64,000 nucleotides of DNA from Halosolutus amylolyticus (GTDB lineage Archaea; Halobacteriota; Halobacteria; Halobacteriales; Natrialbaceae). Under the pieces are notes generated by a model. The model made no database searches and was not told the DNA's origin. It saw only the letters and a list, made by a program, of their open reading frames with translations. Each line of letters opens with the position of its first letter. Position 1 is the first letter of the stretch. This document shows, one piece after another, positions 43,788-52,798 of the stretch. Location: the NCBI RefSeq assembly GCF_023566055.1, contig NZ_JALIQP010000006.1:169176-233175 (forward strand), in the 5' to 3' direction. The position numbers and the translations under genes were made by a program.

Positions 43788-45249
43788 CCTGTTGTGCCAC
43801 CTCCGTTTCGCTTCCCTCGAGCCGCCCTGCGAGGTCACTCACCGCCGCTTCGGGCGATTTCACGCCCCGGTAGGCCGCGTTCACTTCCTGGTAGATGAGC
43901 GCCGATTGCTCCGGCCAGACGTCGGTCACCGGCCGCGGGATCGCGTTCTCGCTGGCTCGCTCGACCTGATCGGTGTACCGGGCGATCGGTCCGATCTCCT
44001 CCTCGCTGGCTTCCGTCACCAGTTCGATGATCGGCGGCAGAAAGCCCTGGAGTTCGAAGATCGTGAGCATGACTTCCTCGCTCGCGAACGCCTCGAGCAC
44101 CTGCAGGGCCTGCTCGCGGCGATCGGTGTACGGGCTCACGACGAGGTTCCAGCCGCCGAGTGCCGACGTCGTGCCGCCGACGCCGCCGTACTCGGCCTCG
44201 TCCTGCGAGACAGCGTACGGCTTCGTCGTGACCCCGAGGTCTTCGCCGAACGCCTCCTCGGATCCGGTTTCGGCCATCGCGAACGACCAGTTCCGGTGGG
44301 CGATCGCGTTGCCGTCCGCGAACGGACCGAGCGACTCCTGTTCGGTCCACTGGACGATCGATGACGGGCAGATCTCCGCGTACTCGTCGAGCGCGTTCGG
44401 ATCGTCCCCGTCGATGAACGTCCGCATCATCCGGATGGCGTCGACGGCGGGTTCCTCGTCGATCGTGATGGGCCGATCGCCCGCGGTGAACAGGTTGTCC
44501 GCGCCGCCGTAGTACGCGCCGCCCCAGCTCGTCAGCACTTCGTTGAACGAACAGCACGACAGCCCCTCGTAGGCGGCCGCCTGCGTGGTGTACCCGTAGT
44601 CGACGTCGCTCTCGGCCATCGCATCGCCGACGGCCGTCGAGAACTCCTCCCACGAGGGCGGTTCCTCGGCCCACTGGCCGGCGTCGTGTCCCGCGTCCTC
44701 GATGAGGTCCTGCCGGTACAGCATGAACCCGAGGTCGGGGAACAACGGGAGGCCGTGAATGTCGTCGGTCTCCGGGTGGCGGGCCGTCTCGACGACCGCC
44801 TCGAGGTACTCGTTCTCGACCCGATCGACGACGTCGGACGAGAGGTGTTCGCTCAGGTTGGTCGTCTGTTCCCGGAGGATGAACGGGATCGTCCACCCGC
44901 TGTCCATCATGTGGATGTCGGGCGGCGCGCGTCCCGCCTGTAGCGCCGATTGTGCCTGCTGCATCCGCTGGACGGAATCGCTGACGACGGTCTGGATCTC
45001 GACCGTGATGTCCTCGTCGAGGCCGGCGTCCCACAGCGCCTGCTGGACCGAGGGCTCGTCGCCGTCGCTGTACATGATCCCCTCGACGTCGGTTGCGGCG
45101 GTCATCACGACGGTGTTCGGTTGCTGTCCGCGACCGACGCAGCCGGCGATCGCCGTCGCGCCCAGCGTCGCGGACGTTCCCGTCGCGGCCACGAACGTCC
45201 GGCGGGACACCCCTGGACGGTCGTCACGTCCTGTGCTATGTGGTCCCAT
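43777..45249 (-). CDS. Sugar ABC transporter substrate-binding protein (family 1), lipoprotein
   Basis: This 490-residue exported receptor has a Tat signal with lipobox, GVSRRTFVAATGTSATLGATAIAGC. Family 1 features are the opening NTVVMTAATDVEGIMYSDG, IHMMDSGWTIPFILREQTTNLSEHL, IHGLPLFPDLGFMLYRQDLIEDAG and GWNLVVSPYTDRREQALQVLEAF. It captures a sugar outside the cell and delivers it to the two permeases encoded next. It is the promoter-proximal gene of the operon; a TATA-like AATTAAG lies about 34 nt before 45249. The sugar is not identifiable from sequence. Confidence 0.9.
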   Translation of the reverse strand: MGPHSTGRDDRPGVSRRTFVAATGTSATLGATAIAGCVGRGQQPNTVVMTAATDVEGIMYSDGDEPSVQQALWDAGLDEDITVEIQTVVSDSVQRMQQAQSALQAGRAPPDIHMMDSGWTIPFILREQTTNLSEHLSSDVVDRVENEYLEAVVETARHPETDDIHGLPLFPDLGFMLYRQDLIEDAGHDAGQWAEEPPSWEEFSTAVGDAMAESDVDYGYTTQAAAYEGLSCCSFNEVLTSWGGAYYGGADNLFTAGDRPITIDEEPAVDAIRMMRTFIDGDDPNALDEYAEICPSSIVQWTEQESLGPFADGNAIAHRNWSFAMAETGSEEAFGEDLGVTTKPYAVSQDEAEYGGVGGTTSALGGWNLVVSPYTDRREQALQVLEAFASEEVMLTIFELQGFLPPIIELVTEASEEEIGPIARYTDQVERASENAIPRPVTDVWPEQSALIYQEVNAAYRGVKSPEAAVSDLAGRLEGSETEVAQQDVD

Positions 45250-45672
45250 CCGACGCGAAAACACGGTCCTCAGCGTCTTAATTATCTGGCTTGCACGAAT
45301 GTAACTAATATGGACAGTCGGGAAACCGTGCTGGTATAATCGCCGATTAGGCGGTCCCTGATCGGGTCTTCCCCTGCGTCTCGTCGGCATCACGACGCCG
45401 GTCATCGCGAGTCGATCGCCGCGCGACCGTCGTCCGTCGATCGATTCGCGATCGGGCTTCGTAGCCCCGGCCTTCCAGCAACCGCCGCGTGTTTTCCGGT
45501 CTCTACCCGTCACATAGTCCGTCCATAGCGAACGTAACTGGACGCCTAGCCGATCGGCCCGAGACGCCAAACGCTCTTTCCGGGTCCATCTGGTTGTGTA
45601 TATATACATTCACATCTACGGTCATCAACTCTTGCGTGACTCCCGGGGGATGCCCGGGCACGCGGAGAAAGG
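45250..45672. other. Divergent spacer with the promoter and leader of the Lys-rich protein gene
   Basis: The left end carries the promoter of the sugar transporter operon; 45320-45590 shows no gene. On the right, a palindromic GTATATATAC (45598-45607) is a strong TATA box. About 27 nt further would be the start site (about 45630), leaving a leader of roughly 40 nt. This leader can form a stem between the two CCCGGG words at 45642-45647 and 45653-45658, followed by GGAG five nt before the ATG at 45673, a Shine-Dalgarno-like site. Leadered, SD-containing messages are the minority in haloarchaea. Confidence 0.6.
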
Positions 45673-47421
45673 ATGTCGAAGGACACTAACCGACACATCA
45701 CGCGACGCAACGTGCTCGCGGGCATCGGCGCGACCGGTATCGGTACCGCGGTCGGCACGTACGGCGTCGCCGCGGGCGAGAACGACAGTAACGGCAAAGG
45801 TAAAAACGGGTACATCCCGGTTCCCGTCGCGGTCGACTGGCAGGAATCGTTCTACAACGGAAAGAAGTGGAAGAAGATCGATGCGTTCCCGGATAAGAAT
45901 AACGACGGCAAGCAGGACAAGGACATCAACTACTGTGACGGAGACAAGGCTCTCGTCAACGTCGATGATCCGCTGAGTTCCAAATGGCGAACTGACAACA
46001 AGTACACGGATCCCGGCGATCCCCTGATCAACTTCCACGGTCTCAAGCCGGGGAGCCGCGGCGAGGTCACGCTCAGCTACCACCTGTGTGAGACACCTGG
46101 GAAGACCTGGCTCAAAGCGCCCAAGGTCAAGGCTCACAAGAAGTTCCTGCACGAGGCCCGGGCGCGCGTCTGGTACGACGAGTACCCGCAGAACAACGTG
46201 ATGGCCTCCAACGAGAACAACAACTTCGATGGCGGCTACCCTGGCGACAACAAGTACCAGGGGTACGAACCGATCATCGCCCAGGGATCGCTCAAACACG
46301 TCATGTCCAAACTCGAAGAGGGCGTCCAGCTCTCGGAGAACCCGTACGTGGCGTCACCGTACGACAAGGAGGGGATCAACTACTGGGCGTACCCGCGCAA
46401 GCATATCGACAAGGGTAGGATAGGCTACGACGCGTACAAGCCCGGCTGGATCACCGACAAAAACATCAAAAAGTACGTCAAGAAGCCCAAGGTCCACAAG
46501 ATCCAGAACCTCCGCGACGGCACCAAGTTCCACATCCCGGGGGTCGGCTACTGGGCGAAGAACAAGGACAAGCCGCTACCCGATCTCTATATAAAAATAA
46601 AAAAGGTCATCAAGAACAAGAAAGGGAAGGTCGTCGGGTTCAGGTGGAAGAGCAACCTGCCGATCTGCCGGATCAAGGTGGCCGGCACCGACGACACGAA
46701 GAAGCTGAACGTCTACGATCGCGCGCGATCGGGAACTGCATTCGCGCCGCGCTACCACGACCACGACGATCACGACCACGACGATCACGACCACGACGAT
46801 CACAAACACGGTGGGCGTCGTCCCATGACCGGCTTCACGTTCGGCGCCTGCGGTGACCACGACGAGGACGACTGGTGCATCGAGAACTCGAACACGGGAT
46901 ACATCGGCTTCGAGTGGTGGCTCCCCAAACACGCGAAGCTCGAGAAGAAGACCAAATTCAAGGCCAACTTCGACTTCAAGGCCAAGTTCTGTCCGCCGAA
47001 CGGTGACATTCCTGTCAGTACGAACGTTCAATTCTGTGGATGTGGTCAAGTCTGTGCCTGCGAAGGTGGGACGATCTACTACTACCGGCCACAAATGGGA
47101 GGATCCATTGCTACTGCCGAGGTAGAGGACGCCCCCTTCTGTGGAGGGCGAGGAGACTTCGGGATTCCGCAGAGCGGCCAGATAATCGCCTTCGAGGGCG
47201 ATGAGAGTGGGATGACGTTCTGCAACCCAACCGAGTGTGCCAGCAACGGTCTCGACAAGTTCGACCGCGACAACTGTGACGCGTACGGACTACCGTCCAG
47301 TGCGGGCCCGTGCAACGCGAGCGGGTTTGCCGAACGGTACTGTAACGGCGGTATGAACGGCGGTATGAACGGCGGTATGAACGGCAAAAAGAAGGGGAAA
47401 AAGAACGACAACGAGTCATAG
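45673..47421 (+). CDS. Secreted Lys/Cys/His-rich protein with TasA/SipW-family-like segments
   Basis: This 582-residue protein has a Tat signal, HITRRNVLAGIGATGIGTAVG. Segments at about 118-170 (INFHGLKPGSRGEVTLSYHLCETPGKTWL and ARVWYDE) and at about 408-440 (NTGYIGFEWWLPKHAKLEKKTKF and FCPPN) resemble conserved blocks of haloarchaeal SipW-dependent/TasA-like surface proteins; this is from memory and needs a search. Residues 251-350 hold 23 Lys and 4 Arg against 8 Asp and no Glu, the opposite of its neighbours. A His-Asp tract covers 362-379. Cys residues cluster around 336-463 and 490-560. Three GGMN repeats and a basic tail end the chain. A matrix, fibre or metal-binding role is inference. 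The gene stands alone. Confidence 0.75.
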   Translation: MSKDTNRHITRRNVLAGIGATGIGTAVGTYGVAAGENDSNGKGKNGYIPVPVAVDWQESFYNGKKWKKIDAFPDKNNDGKQDKDINYCDGDKALVNVDDPLSSKWRTDNKYTDPGDPLINFHGLKPGSRGEVTLSYHLCETPGKTWLKAPKVKAHKKFLHEARARVWYDEYPQNNVMASNENNNFDGGYPGDNKYQGYEPIIAQGSLKHVMSKLEEGVQLSENPYVASPYDKEGINYWAYPRKHIDKGRIGYDAYKPGWITDKNIKKYVKKPKVHKIQNLRDGTKFHIPGVGYWAKNKDKPLPDLYIKIKKVIKNKKGKVVGFRWKSNLPICRIKVAGTDDTKKLNVYDRARSGTAFAPRYHDHDDHDHDDHDHDDHKHGGRRPMTGFTFGACGDHDEDDWCIENSNTGYIGFEWWLPKHAKLEKKTKFKANFDFKAKFCPPNGDIPVSTNVQFCGCGQVCACEGGTIYYYRPQMGGSIATAEVEDAPFCGGRGDFGIPQSGQIIAFEGDESGMTFCNPTECASNGLDKFDRDNCDAYGLPSSAGPCNASGFAERYCNGGMNGGMNGGMNGKKKGKKNDNES

Positions 47422-47775
47422 ACTCCACTTCGCTACCTCTCTCGATCGACACTCGTCGGACGGATTCGTCGACCGGTCGTAACTCCCTGTCGTCTGCGAG
47501 CGGTTATTCTTCCCTTGCTCACGCGCGACGAGTTACCCAGTTCTTCACGAGCGTCGATCCATGACTCGCGATCGACTGGATTACGTGAGCGCGTATTGGC
47601 GGCTACCGTTCGAAGAATCGGACACTGTTCTTGGCCTCGAACCTGCTATCGAGTCCGGTCTACCGACGTCGACAATGACGCTCCTGATAGCTAAATTCCG
47701 TCCAGAAAATCGACCGGTCTGCAAATCGTCACGCGCCTGCGATCGCTCCCCGACCGCCGAGACCGCTTCCTCGCT
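47422..47775. other. Intergenic region after the Lys-rich protein gene
   Basis: These 354 bases are lower in GC than average. A frame of 87 codons starting at 47561 lacks haloarchaeal codon use, overlaps the 3' end of the next gene on the opposite strand, and has no recognisable sequence, so I do not call it. No repeat, tRNA or clear terminator was seen. Confidence 0.5.
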
Positions 47776-48390
47776 CTACCCCGGCCGCCGCCCGTCGCTC
47801 CCGATCTGCGTCCGACGTTCGTAAAGCCGGTGCGCGATCGCCGACCCGAGGTACAGGACCCCGAGGATCAGGACGCCGGCCCCGGTCGGCAAGAGGCCGA
47901 ACGGGAAGGAGGTGAGCAGGATGAGGGCGGCGAAGGCGATCGAGAACCCGCCGAGGACGACGTAGTAGGTGCTCCAGGAGACGTCCCCGTGGGGGATCAC
48001 GTCCAGGTAGACGTCGAGGTCGCTCGCCCGGCCGGTCAGCGCGACGGTCCCGCGATCGGCGTCGAACTCGACGATCCCGTAGCTGTCCATCTTCGGGAGG
48101 TGCGCCTGCCGGAGGGCGGTGTAGACGCGCGATCGTTGCTTGTAGGTCACGGCCTCGATCGGTTCGTCGTTCTCCCAGGCGGCGATCTGGCGCGAGAGGG
48201 GACGCAGTTCCGCGGTCCCGCCGTTCTGCCGGAGGTAGTGGAGGACGTCGCGCCGACGCCGGCAACTCAGCATCTCGAAGGCGACGTCCTGGGAGAGCGG
48301 TTCGACGTCGTCGCCGCTCCCGTCGTCGACGCGAGGACTGGACGGGATCGCGCCCGGTCGCTCGCCGGTCGGGGTCGCCGTGCTGCTCAC
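47776..48390 (-). CDS. DUF7344 winged-helix membrane protein
   Basis: This 204-residue protein has a cytoplasmic winged helix of the haloarchaeal DUF7344 type (SQDVAFEMLSCRRRRDVLHYLRQNGGTAELRPLSRQIAAWEN, then YKQRSRVYTALRQAHLPKMDSYGIVEFDADRGTV). Two membrane helices follow at about 140-185, then a short cytosolic tail. Proteins with this layout are thought to be membrane-tethered regulators, but targets are unknown. It is monocistronic and oriented away from trmB. Confidence 0.88.
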   Translation of the reverse strand: MSSTATPTGERPGAIPSSPRVDDGSGDDVEPLSQDVAFEMLSCRRRRDVLHYLRQNGGTAELRPLSRQIAAWENDEPIEAVTYKQRSRVYTALRQAHLPKMDSYGIVEFDADRGTVALTGRASDLDVYLDVIPHGDVSWSTYYVVLGGFSIAFAALILLTSFPFGLLPTGAGVLILGVLYLGSAIAHRLYERRTQIGSDGRRPG

Positions 48391-48775
48391 GGTCGGTCAC
48401 CTCTCGCCCGGCCCGGCCTGGCGTCTCGTTCGGATCGACACCGACTGTTCGCCCACCGCGTGCCGCCGTTCGCTCCGATCCGCCCGTCCCGAGCGTCCGC
48501 CACGGCGGCTGGTCTCGCTGTACAGGTACTGGATAGCACGATTCTATGACGACGTGCACGAAATCCACTAATTGTTATGCGCGATATGTTCACGAGATAC
48601 TACTATTAGCGCGCCACTAGACGGTGGTATGTTGTCCATATCCGTCGCGTAGACGCCCGTCCTCGCACCTGGCGGCGGAACGTCGTGTTCGCTGGCCGTT
48701 CACTCGATCGTCCGCGAGAAGGTAGCGCCGTCGGTCGGGGCCGGTCGTGTCGGGAGTTCGTCCCGGTCGCCCGTC
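48391..48775. other. Spacer between DUF7344 gene and trmB
   Basis: These 385 bases have no credible gene. The left part is the upstream side of the DUF7344 gene. An AT-richer stretch around 48565-48650 contains several short palindromic words (for example GCGCGC near 48612 and CCACTAGACGG), but no dyad long enough to call an operator. The right part is the 3' flank of trmB. Confidence 0.45.
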
Positions 48776-49840
48776 TCAGTCCTCGATCGCCGGCGGTTCG
48801 TGGCGACCGATGTGGATCTCGTGGGCTTCGACCTCCTCGAGCGCGGCGACGCGGCCGCCGATCGTGACCTCCTCGCCGTCCTCGCTCTCCATGGTGAGGG
48901 CGGCGACTTCCTCGCTGACCTCGAACGAGACGTCGAGAATGCGTCCGCGAACGATCCGCTGGCCGCCGACGGCGACGTCACGTCCTTCGATCGTCGCGTA
49001 GAACTCGCCGCCGTCGTCGATGATGTCTTTCACGCAGCGGCGGATCGAGGCGTACTTGCGCGGGTAGGTTCTGGCGCTGCCGTCCTCGCCGAGGGTCCGC
49101 TCGGCCGTCGTCCAGAGCACGGTCCCGAAGAAGCCCGAGACCAGGAAACCGAGCGCGGAGCGGTTGAAGATGACGCCGTACCGGTCCTGGTCGTCGCGGA
49201 GGGCGTCCTGGGTCGCGTAGACGGAGTAGTTCCCGTCGGCGACGGCCACGACCGGCGTGGTGATCCCGCGGCGTGCGCGAGCCGTCGTCGCCACCTCCTG
49301 GTAGTCGAACGACGCCGGATCGGGGGCTTCGGCGGCCGGCGTCACGATCAGGTCGACGCTCACGCCGGCGTCGACGGCGGCCCGGAGTTCGTCTTCGAAG
49401 CGGGTGAGCAGGTCGGGCGTCAGCGACAGCGAGAGTTCGTACGCGGCGGCGTCGATGACCTCCTCCAGGTACCGCAGGATCGTCGATCGGGACTTCACGA
49501 GCGAGACGGCCTCGGTGTCCCGGGCCGGCGCGGTGTAGCGGGCCTCGAGTTCGTCGATCATCTGCTCCAGCGAGCTCTGGACGTCGTCGAAGGCCTCGCC
49601 GGGATCGAGCGCGACCACCTTCATCGGCCGGGATTCGCGCAGTTCGACGAGGCCGCGATCGCTCAGGCTCCGAACGGTGTCGTAGACCCGCGGTTGTGGG
49701 ATGTCGGTGCGATCCGCGATCTCGCTCGCCGTGAGCTGGCCCTGTTCCAGCACGGTGAGGTAGGCGTCGATCTCGTACTCGCCGAGGTTGAACCGGTCCC
49801 CGACGCGCTCGACGGTCGAGCGAAGCTCGTCTGGTGCCAT
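48776..49840 (-). CDS. trmB: TrmB-family sugar-sensing transcriptional regulator
   Basis: This 354-residue regulator has an N-terminal winged helix ([55 protein letters not shown]), a coiled-coil linker ([16 protein letters not shown]) and the TrmB C-terminal sugar-binding domain (about 125-354) with [22 protein letters not shown] and [25 protein letters not shown]. TrmB in haloarchaea coordinates glycolysis, gluconeogenesis and sugar uptake. Its TATA box (about 26 nt upstream) lies within an inverted repeat. The sugar transporter operon at 39260-45249 is a plausible target. Confidence 0.92.
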   Translation of the reverse strand: MAPDELRSTVERVGDRFNLGEYEIDAYLTVLEQGQLTASEIADRTDIPQPRVYDTVRSLSDRGLVELRESRPMKVVALDPGEAFDDVQSSLEQMIDELEARYTAPARDTEAVSLVKSRSTILRYLEEVIDAAAYELSLSLTPDLLTRFEDELRAAVDAGVSVDLIVTPAAEAPDPASFDYQEVATTARARRGITTPVVAVADGNYSVYATQDALRDDQDRYGVIFNRSALGFLVSGFFGTVLWTTAERTLGEDGSARTYPRKYASIRRCVKDIIDDGGEFYATIEGRDVAVGGQRIVRGRILDVSFEVSEEVAALTMESEDGEEVTIGGRVAALEEVEAHEIHIGRHEPPAIED

Positions 49841-49889
49841 ACTCGACGGAACGGTCCCGATGGATAAATGATTTATTATGCATCGAGTA
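49840..49889. promoter_or_regulatory. Inverted repeat flanking the trmB promoter
   Basis: TACTCGA (49840-49846) and TCGAGTA (49883-49889) form a 7-bp inverted repeat with a 36-bp loop that contains the minus-strand TATA box of trmB (complement of GGATAAAT at 49862-49869). The arms contain TACT and GAGTA, the halves of the published TrmB motif, but with much wider spacing than the published one. It could serve autoregulation. Confidence 0.45.
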
Positions 49890-49970
49890 ACACGCATTTT
49901 CGAAATCGCGTTGTCGAACGGCGATCGCGGGGTCAGAACGCTTATCCACGACCGGCCTGAGTGTGTTTCC

Positions 49971-50966
49971 ATGCGAGGGGTCGTCCAGACGAACGCGAGC
50001 AACGCGACGGAGGAAGTTGAGGGTATCCTCCCCATCGACGTCCCCGACCCGGTGATGGATCTCGTTCTCGCCGCGATCGTTCTCGTGGTGGGCTGGTACC
50101 TTTCGAAACTCGCCGTCAGGCTCGCCGGTCGAACGGTCGCCCAGCGGATCGAACGCCCGAGCGTGACCCGAACAGTGTTACGTGGGGTCAGGGCGGCGGT
50201 TCTGATCACCGCGCTCGTCGTCGCACTTAGCATCCTGGGCGTCGGCGGCACCGAGATCTTCCTCTCGGTGACCGTCATCTCGGCCGTGATCGCGATCGTG
50301 CTCGCGCCGCTGGTCGGCAACTACATCAACGGCCTGTTCGTCCTCGCGGACCGGCCCTACGAAATCGGCGACATGATCGAGGTCGTCGATCAGGGTCACG
50401 TCGGCTTCGTCGAGGACATCACGATGCGGTACACGAAGATCTTCACCCTCCAGAACACGTTTATCGTCGTTCCGAACGCCGAGATCCAGTCCCGCGACGT
50501 CGTCAACTACTCCGCGGAAGACGAACGGACGCGCCTCTCGGTCGAGTTCGAGGTCACCTACGACAGCGACATAGAGGTCGCGCGCCAGCAGGCCGAGCGG
50601 GCCGCCCGATCGGTCGACGCGGTTATCTCCGGCGGCCCGGACATCCGGATCGGAAGCGCCCGCTACGCCGCGGCCCCCGTCTGTACCATCTCCGAGTACG
50701 TTGACAGCGGGATCCTGCTCGAACTGTACTTCTGGCTCAATCAGCCGTACAAGCAGGCCCTCGCGCGATCGGCCGTTCACACGGCTGTCAGGGAGCGATT
50801 CGCGGATCGCGACGTCGAGTTCGCCTACCCGCGCCGGCACCACGTCTTCGACGACACCAGCGGCGTCGCACAGGTCGCCGTCGGCGAGGCCCGACGGGAC
50901 CGGGTCCCTGCCGGGAGTTCGATCGAGGCGGGCGACGGCTCCGGCGAGGGAGAGGGAGTGGAGTAG
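49971..50966 (+). CDS. Small-conductance mechanosensitive channel (MscS family)
   Basis: This 331-residue channel has three helices (about residues 28-48, 65-90 and 93-120). The pore-lining helix and beta domain follow: [79 protein letters not shown]. Channels of this kind release solutes upon hypo-osmotic shock, important for halophiles. I start at [11 protein letters not shown] because a CTTATCC box is about 28 nt upstream. Confidence 0.92.
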   Translation: MRGVVQTNASNATEEVEGILPIDVPDPVMDLVLAAIVLVVGWYLSKLAVRLAGRTVAQRIERPSVTRTVLRGVRAAVLITALVVALSILGVGGTEIFLSVTVISAVIAIVLAPLVGNYINGLFVLADRPYEIGDMIEVVDQGHVGFVEDITMRYTKIFTLQNTFIVVPNAEIQSRDVVNYSAEDERTRLSVEFEVTYDSDIEVARQQAERAARSVDAVISGGPDIRIGSARYAAAPVCTISEYVDSGILLELYFWLNQPYKQALARSAVHTAVRERFADRDVEFAYPRRHHVFDDTSGVAQVAVGEARRDRVPAGSSIEAGDGSGEGEGVE

Positions 50967-51039
50967 GCGAGCGCCTCCAGTCGACCACGCGCCTCCGCGA
51001 AGGTATTTTGATAGGGGTCGGATGCGTAGCCGCGGACGG

Positions 51040-51480
51040 ATGTACGACGACGTTCTCATTCCGACCGACGGCAGCGACACGGTGCCCGAGACGCTCGCAC
51101 ACGGATTGCCGATCGCGGCGGACAACGACGCGACGGTACACGCGCTGTACGTGGTTGACAGTCGGATCACGGCGGCGGCGACGGACGAGGCGGGATCGGA
51201 TCTCGAACGGAGCCTGGAAGCGGAGGGGCGGGAGGCGGTCGCAGCCGTGACGGATCGCGCGGAGGCGGAGGGCCTCGACGCCGTCAGCGAGGTTCGGGAG
51301 GGGACCCCGTCGAAGGCGATCCTGGACTACGCTGACGAGGCGGGGATCGACCTGATCGTCATCGGGACCCGAGGCAAGAGTCCGCGGGAGAAAGTGACCT
51401 CGCTCGGAAGCGTTTCCGAGCGGGTCGTCGACAACGCGTCGATTCCGGTGTTCGTGGTGCGAGGGGCGGGCGCGGACTGA
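51040..51480 (+). CDS. Universal stress protein (UspA family)
   Basis: This 146-residue protein starts MYDDVLIPTDGSDTVPETLAHGLPIAADNDATVHALYVVDSR. It ends with the ATP-binding loop of UspA domains, LIVIGTRGKSPREKVTSLGSVSERVVDNASIPVFVVRG (GxxGx9GS-like). It is likely a nucleotide-binding stress protein. The start is supported by a TTTTGATAG box about 34 nt upstream. It is oriented towards another USP gene at 51491-51904, only 10 bp away. Confidence 0.93.
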   Translation: MYDDVLIPTDGSDTVPETLAHGLPIAADNDATVHALYVVDSRITAAATDEAGSDLERSLEAEGREAVAAVTDRAEAEGLDAVSEVREGTPSKAILDYADEAGIDLIVIGTRGKSPREKVTSLGSVSERVVDNASIPVFVVRGAGAD

Positions 51481-51490
51481 TCGGTCGGGA

Positions 51491-51904
51491 CTACGCCGTC
51501 GCGCTCTCGACGGTGATCACGTCACAGTCGAGGTGATCGCGCAGGTAGCGATCGATGTCCGGATTGTCCGTGAATCGCTGGAAGAGTCGCCGCAGCCGAC
51601 TCGCCTGTCGCCGGCCGATGACGACGGCGTCGGCCTCCTCGGCCGCGACCTCCTCGAGAATGCTCTCCTCGACGAGAAACCCCGTCCGGACGACGTACCT
51701 GGCGTTCTCGACCGGGCCGAACGTCTCCTCGACGGCGGTTTTCAGGTCCGTTCGGCGGACTTTTCGCCCGTTCTGGTAGAGATCGACGTGCAAGATCGTC
51801 AACGCCGCGTCTCGATCGCGAGCGACCTCGATCGCCCGCTCGAGCGTCCGACGTGAGTGCTTTGTCAACGGATACCGAACGGGGACCACGACCAGCGTCA
51901 TCAC
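51491..51904 (-). CDS. Divergent universal stress protein family member
   Basis: This 137-residue protein has a Usp-like fold (MTLVVVPVRYPLTKHSRRTLERAIEVARDRDAALTILHVDLYQ; AEEADAVVIGRRQASRLRRLFQRFTDNPDIDRYLRDHLDCDVITV). The nucleotide loop is replaced by a basic RRQASRLRRLF segment, so ATP binding is doubtful. It is convergent with the canonical USP. The start with two Met codons at 51904 fits an AAGTTTAC box about 27 nt upstream. Confidence 0.8.
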   Translation of the reverse strand: MMTLVVVPVRYPLTKHSRRTLERAIEVARDRDAALTILHVDLYQNGRKVRRTDLKTAVEETFGPVENARYVVRTGFLVEESILEEVAAEEADAVVIGRRQASRLRRLFQRFTDNPDIDRYLRDHLDCDVITVESATA

Positions 51905-52050
51905 GATAGCGAACGATTCCCGGCCGGGTAAACTTTTCAGTTATCTCGCCCGGCTCTGGTAAAACTCCCCATACCACGCCCGTAGCCCGGCGAATCGTGG
52001 CTCACCGGTGGAAAGACACGCCTTTACCGCCCGCGACGCTACGACCGCCC

Positions 52051-52290
52051 ATGCAACCGCGGACGACCGAGGACGGAACGACGGTCTACGTGTCCGAAAC
52101 CGACGGCGACAAGGGGTCCGAGGGACCGTTCCTCGTCGCCTACGAGTCCCGTGACGCCGGCCGTCGATACGGCTGGTTCTGTACGAACTGCGAGAGTTTC
52201 GACAACGCGATGGACTCGATGGGGCGGATCAAGTGCAACCGGTGTGGCAACTTCCGCAAGCCGACGGAGTGGGACGCCGCCCACGAGTGA
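52051..52290 (+). CDS. Small zinc-ribbon protein (resembles DUF5816)
   Basis: This 79-residue protein opens MQPRTTEDGTTVYVSE and contains RYGWFCTNCESFDNAMDSMGRIKCNRCGNFRKPTEWDAAHE. Two CxxC pairs (CTNC and CNRC) form a zinc ribbon. The pattern matches a conserved haloarchaeal family of unknown function; protein-protein interaction or tRNA/rRNA contact is conceivable. A CTTTACC box about 28 nt upstream supports the start. Monocistronic. Confidence 0.85.
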   Translation: MQPRTTEDGTTVYVSETDGDKGSEGPFLVAYESRDAGRRYGWFCTNCESFDNAMDSMGRIKCNRCGNFRKPTEWDAAHE

Positions 52291-52464
52291 TCGGTGCGAT
52301 CGGGCACGACGCCGCGCCACCCCGCGACCGGTGCCCAACGATCACCCGGAATCGTTCCGATAGTTTACGTAACTGCCCCGCTCCGTGTCCGATCGTTCGG
52401 TCGAACCGGCGATATCTTGTTACGTACTAACGTTTATGGTGGATGGCCACGTTCGTCTAGATGA

Positions 52465-52785
52465 ATGGGTCCTGTTAACATGCGACTCGTCGAGCAGGCC
52501 AGGTCGATTTTCGCAGAGTTGGGCTACACCGTCGAAGGGGACGGCCCGGAGTTTCGAGCCGAACGAGAGTGGAAAGTCGTCCACGTGAACGCGGTCCTCG
52601 AGAACGGATCGCTTCCGTCCGGATCGGGGCAGTTCCACTGTTTCGTGGCTCGACCGGAGGACGCAGACGACCTCGAGCAGCGGCTCACAAGCGTGAACCC
52701 GAACTACGAGTGGGCGATCATCGTCGCCGACGGGGAGGACTATCAGGTCGAACGGGCCCCGCCGGGACCGCGCGTCTCGGCCTGA
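52465..52785 (+). CDS. Conserved haloarchaeal protein (resembles DUF7116)
   Basis: This 106-residue acidic protein opens MGPVNMRLVEQARSIFAELGYTVEGDGPEFRAEREWKVVHV, a helix followed by beta strands, and ends VADGEDYQVERAPPGPRVSA. No catalytic motif is visible. The start at 52465 fits a GTTTATGG box about 31 nt upstream; a later ATG (MRLVEQ) is an alternative. It ends 13 bp before the stop of the convergent aminotransferase. Confidence 0.75.
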   Translation: MGPVNMRLVEQARSIFAELGYTVEGDGPEFRAEREWKVVHVNAVLENGSLPSGSGQFHCFVARPEDADDLEQRLTSVNPNYEWAIIVADGEDYQVERAPPGPRVSA

Positions 52786-52798
52786 CGATCGCGATCGA

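Noticed and set aside
46585..46606. Internal promoter in the Lys-rich gene
   Set aside because: The AT-rich run encodes Lys/Ile codons in frame and no second gene follows.
47561..47824. 87-codon gene after the Lys-rich protein
   Set aside because: Overlaps the DUF7344 gene end, atypical codon use, no homology recognised.
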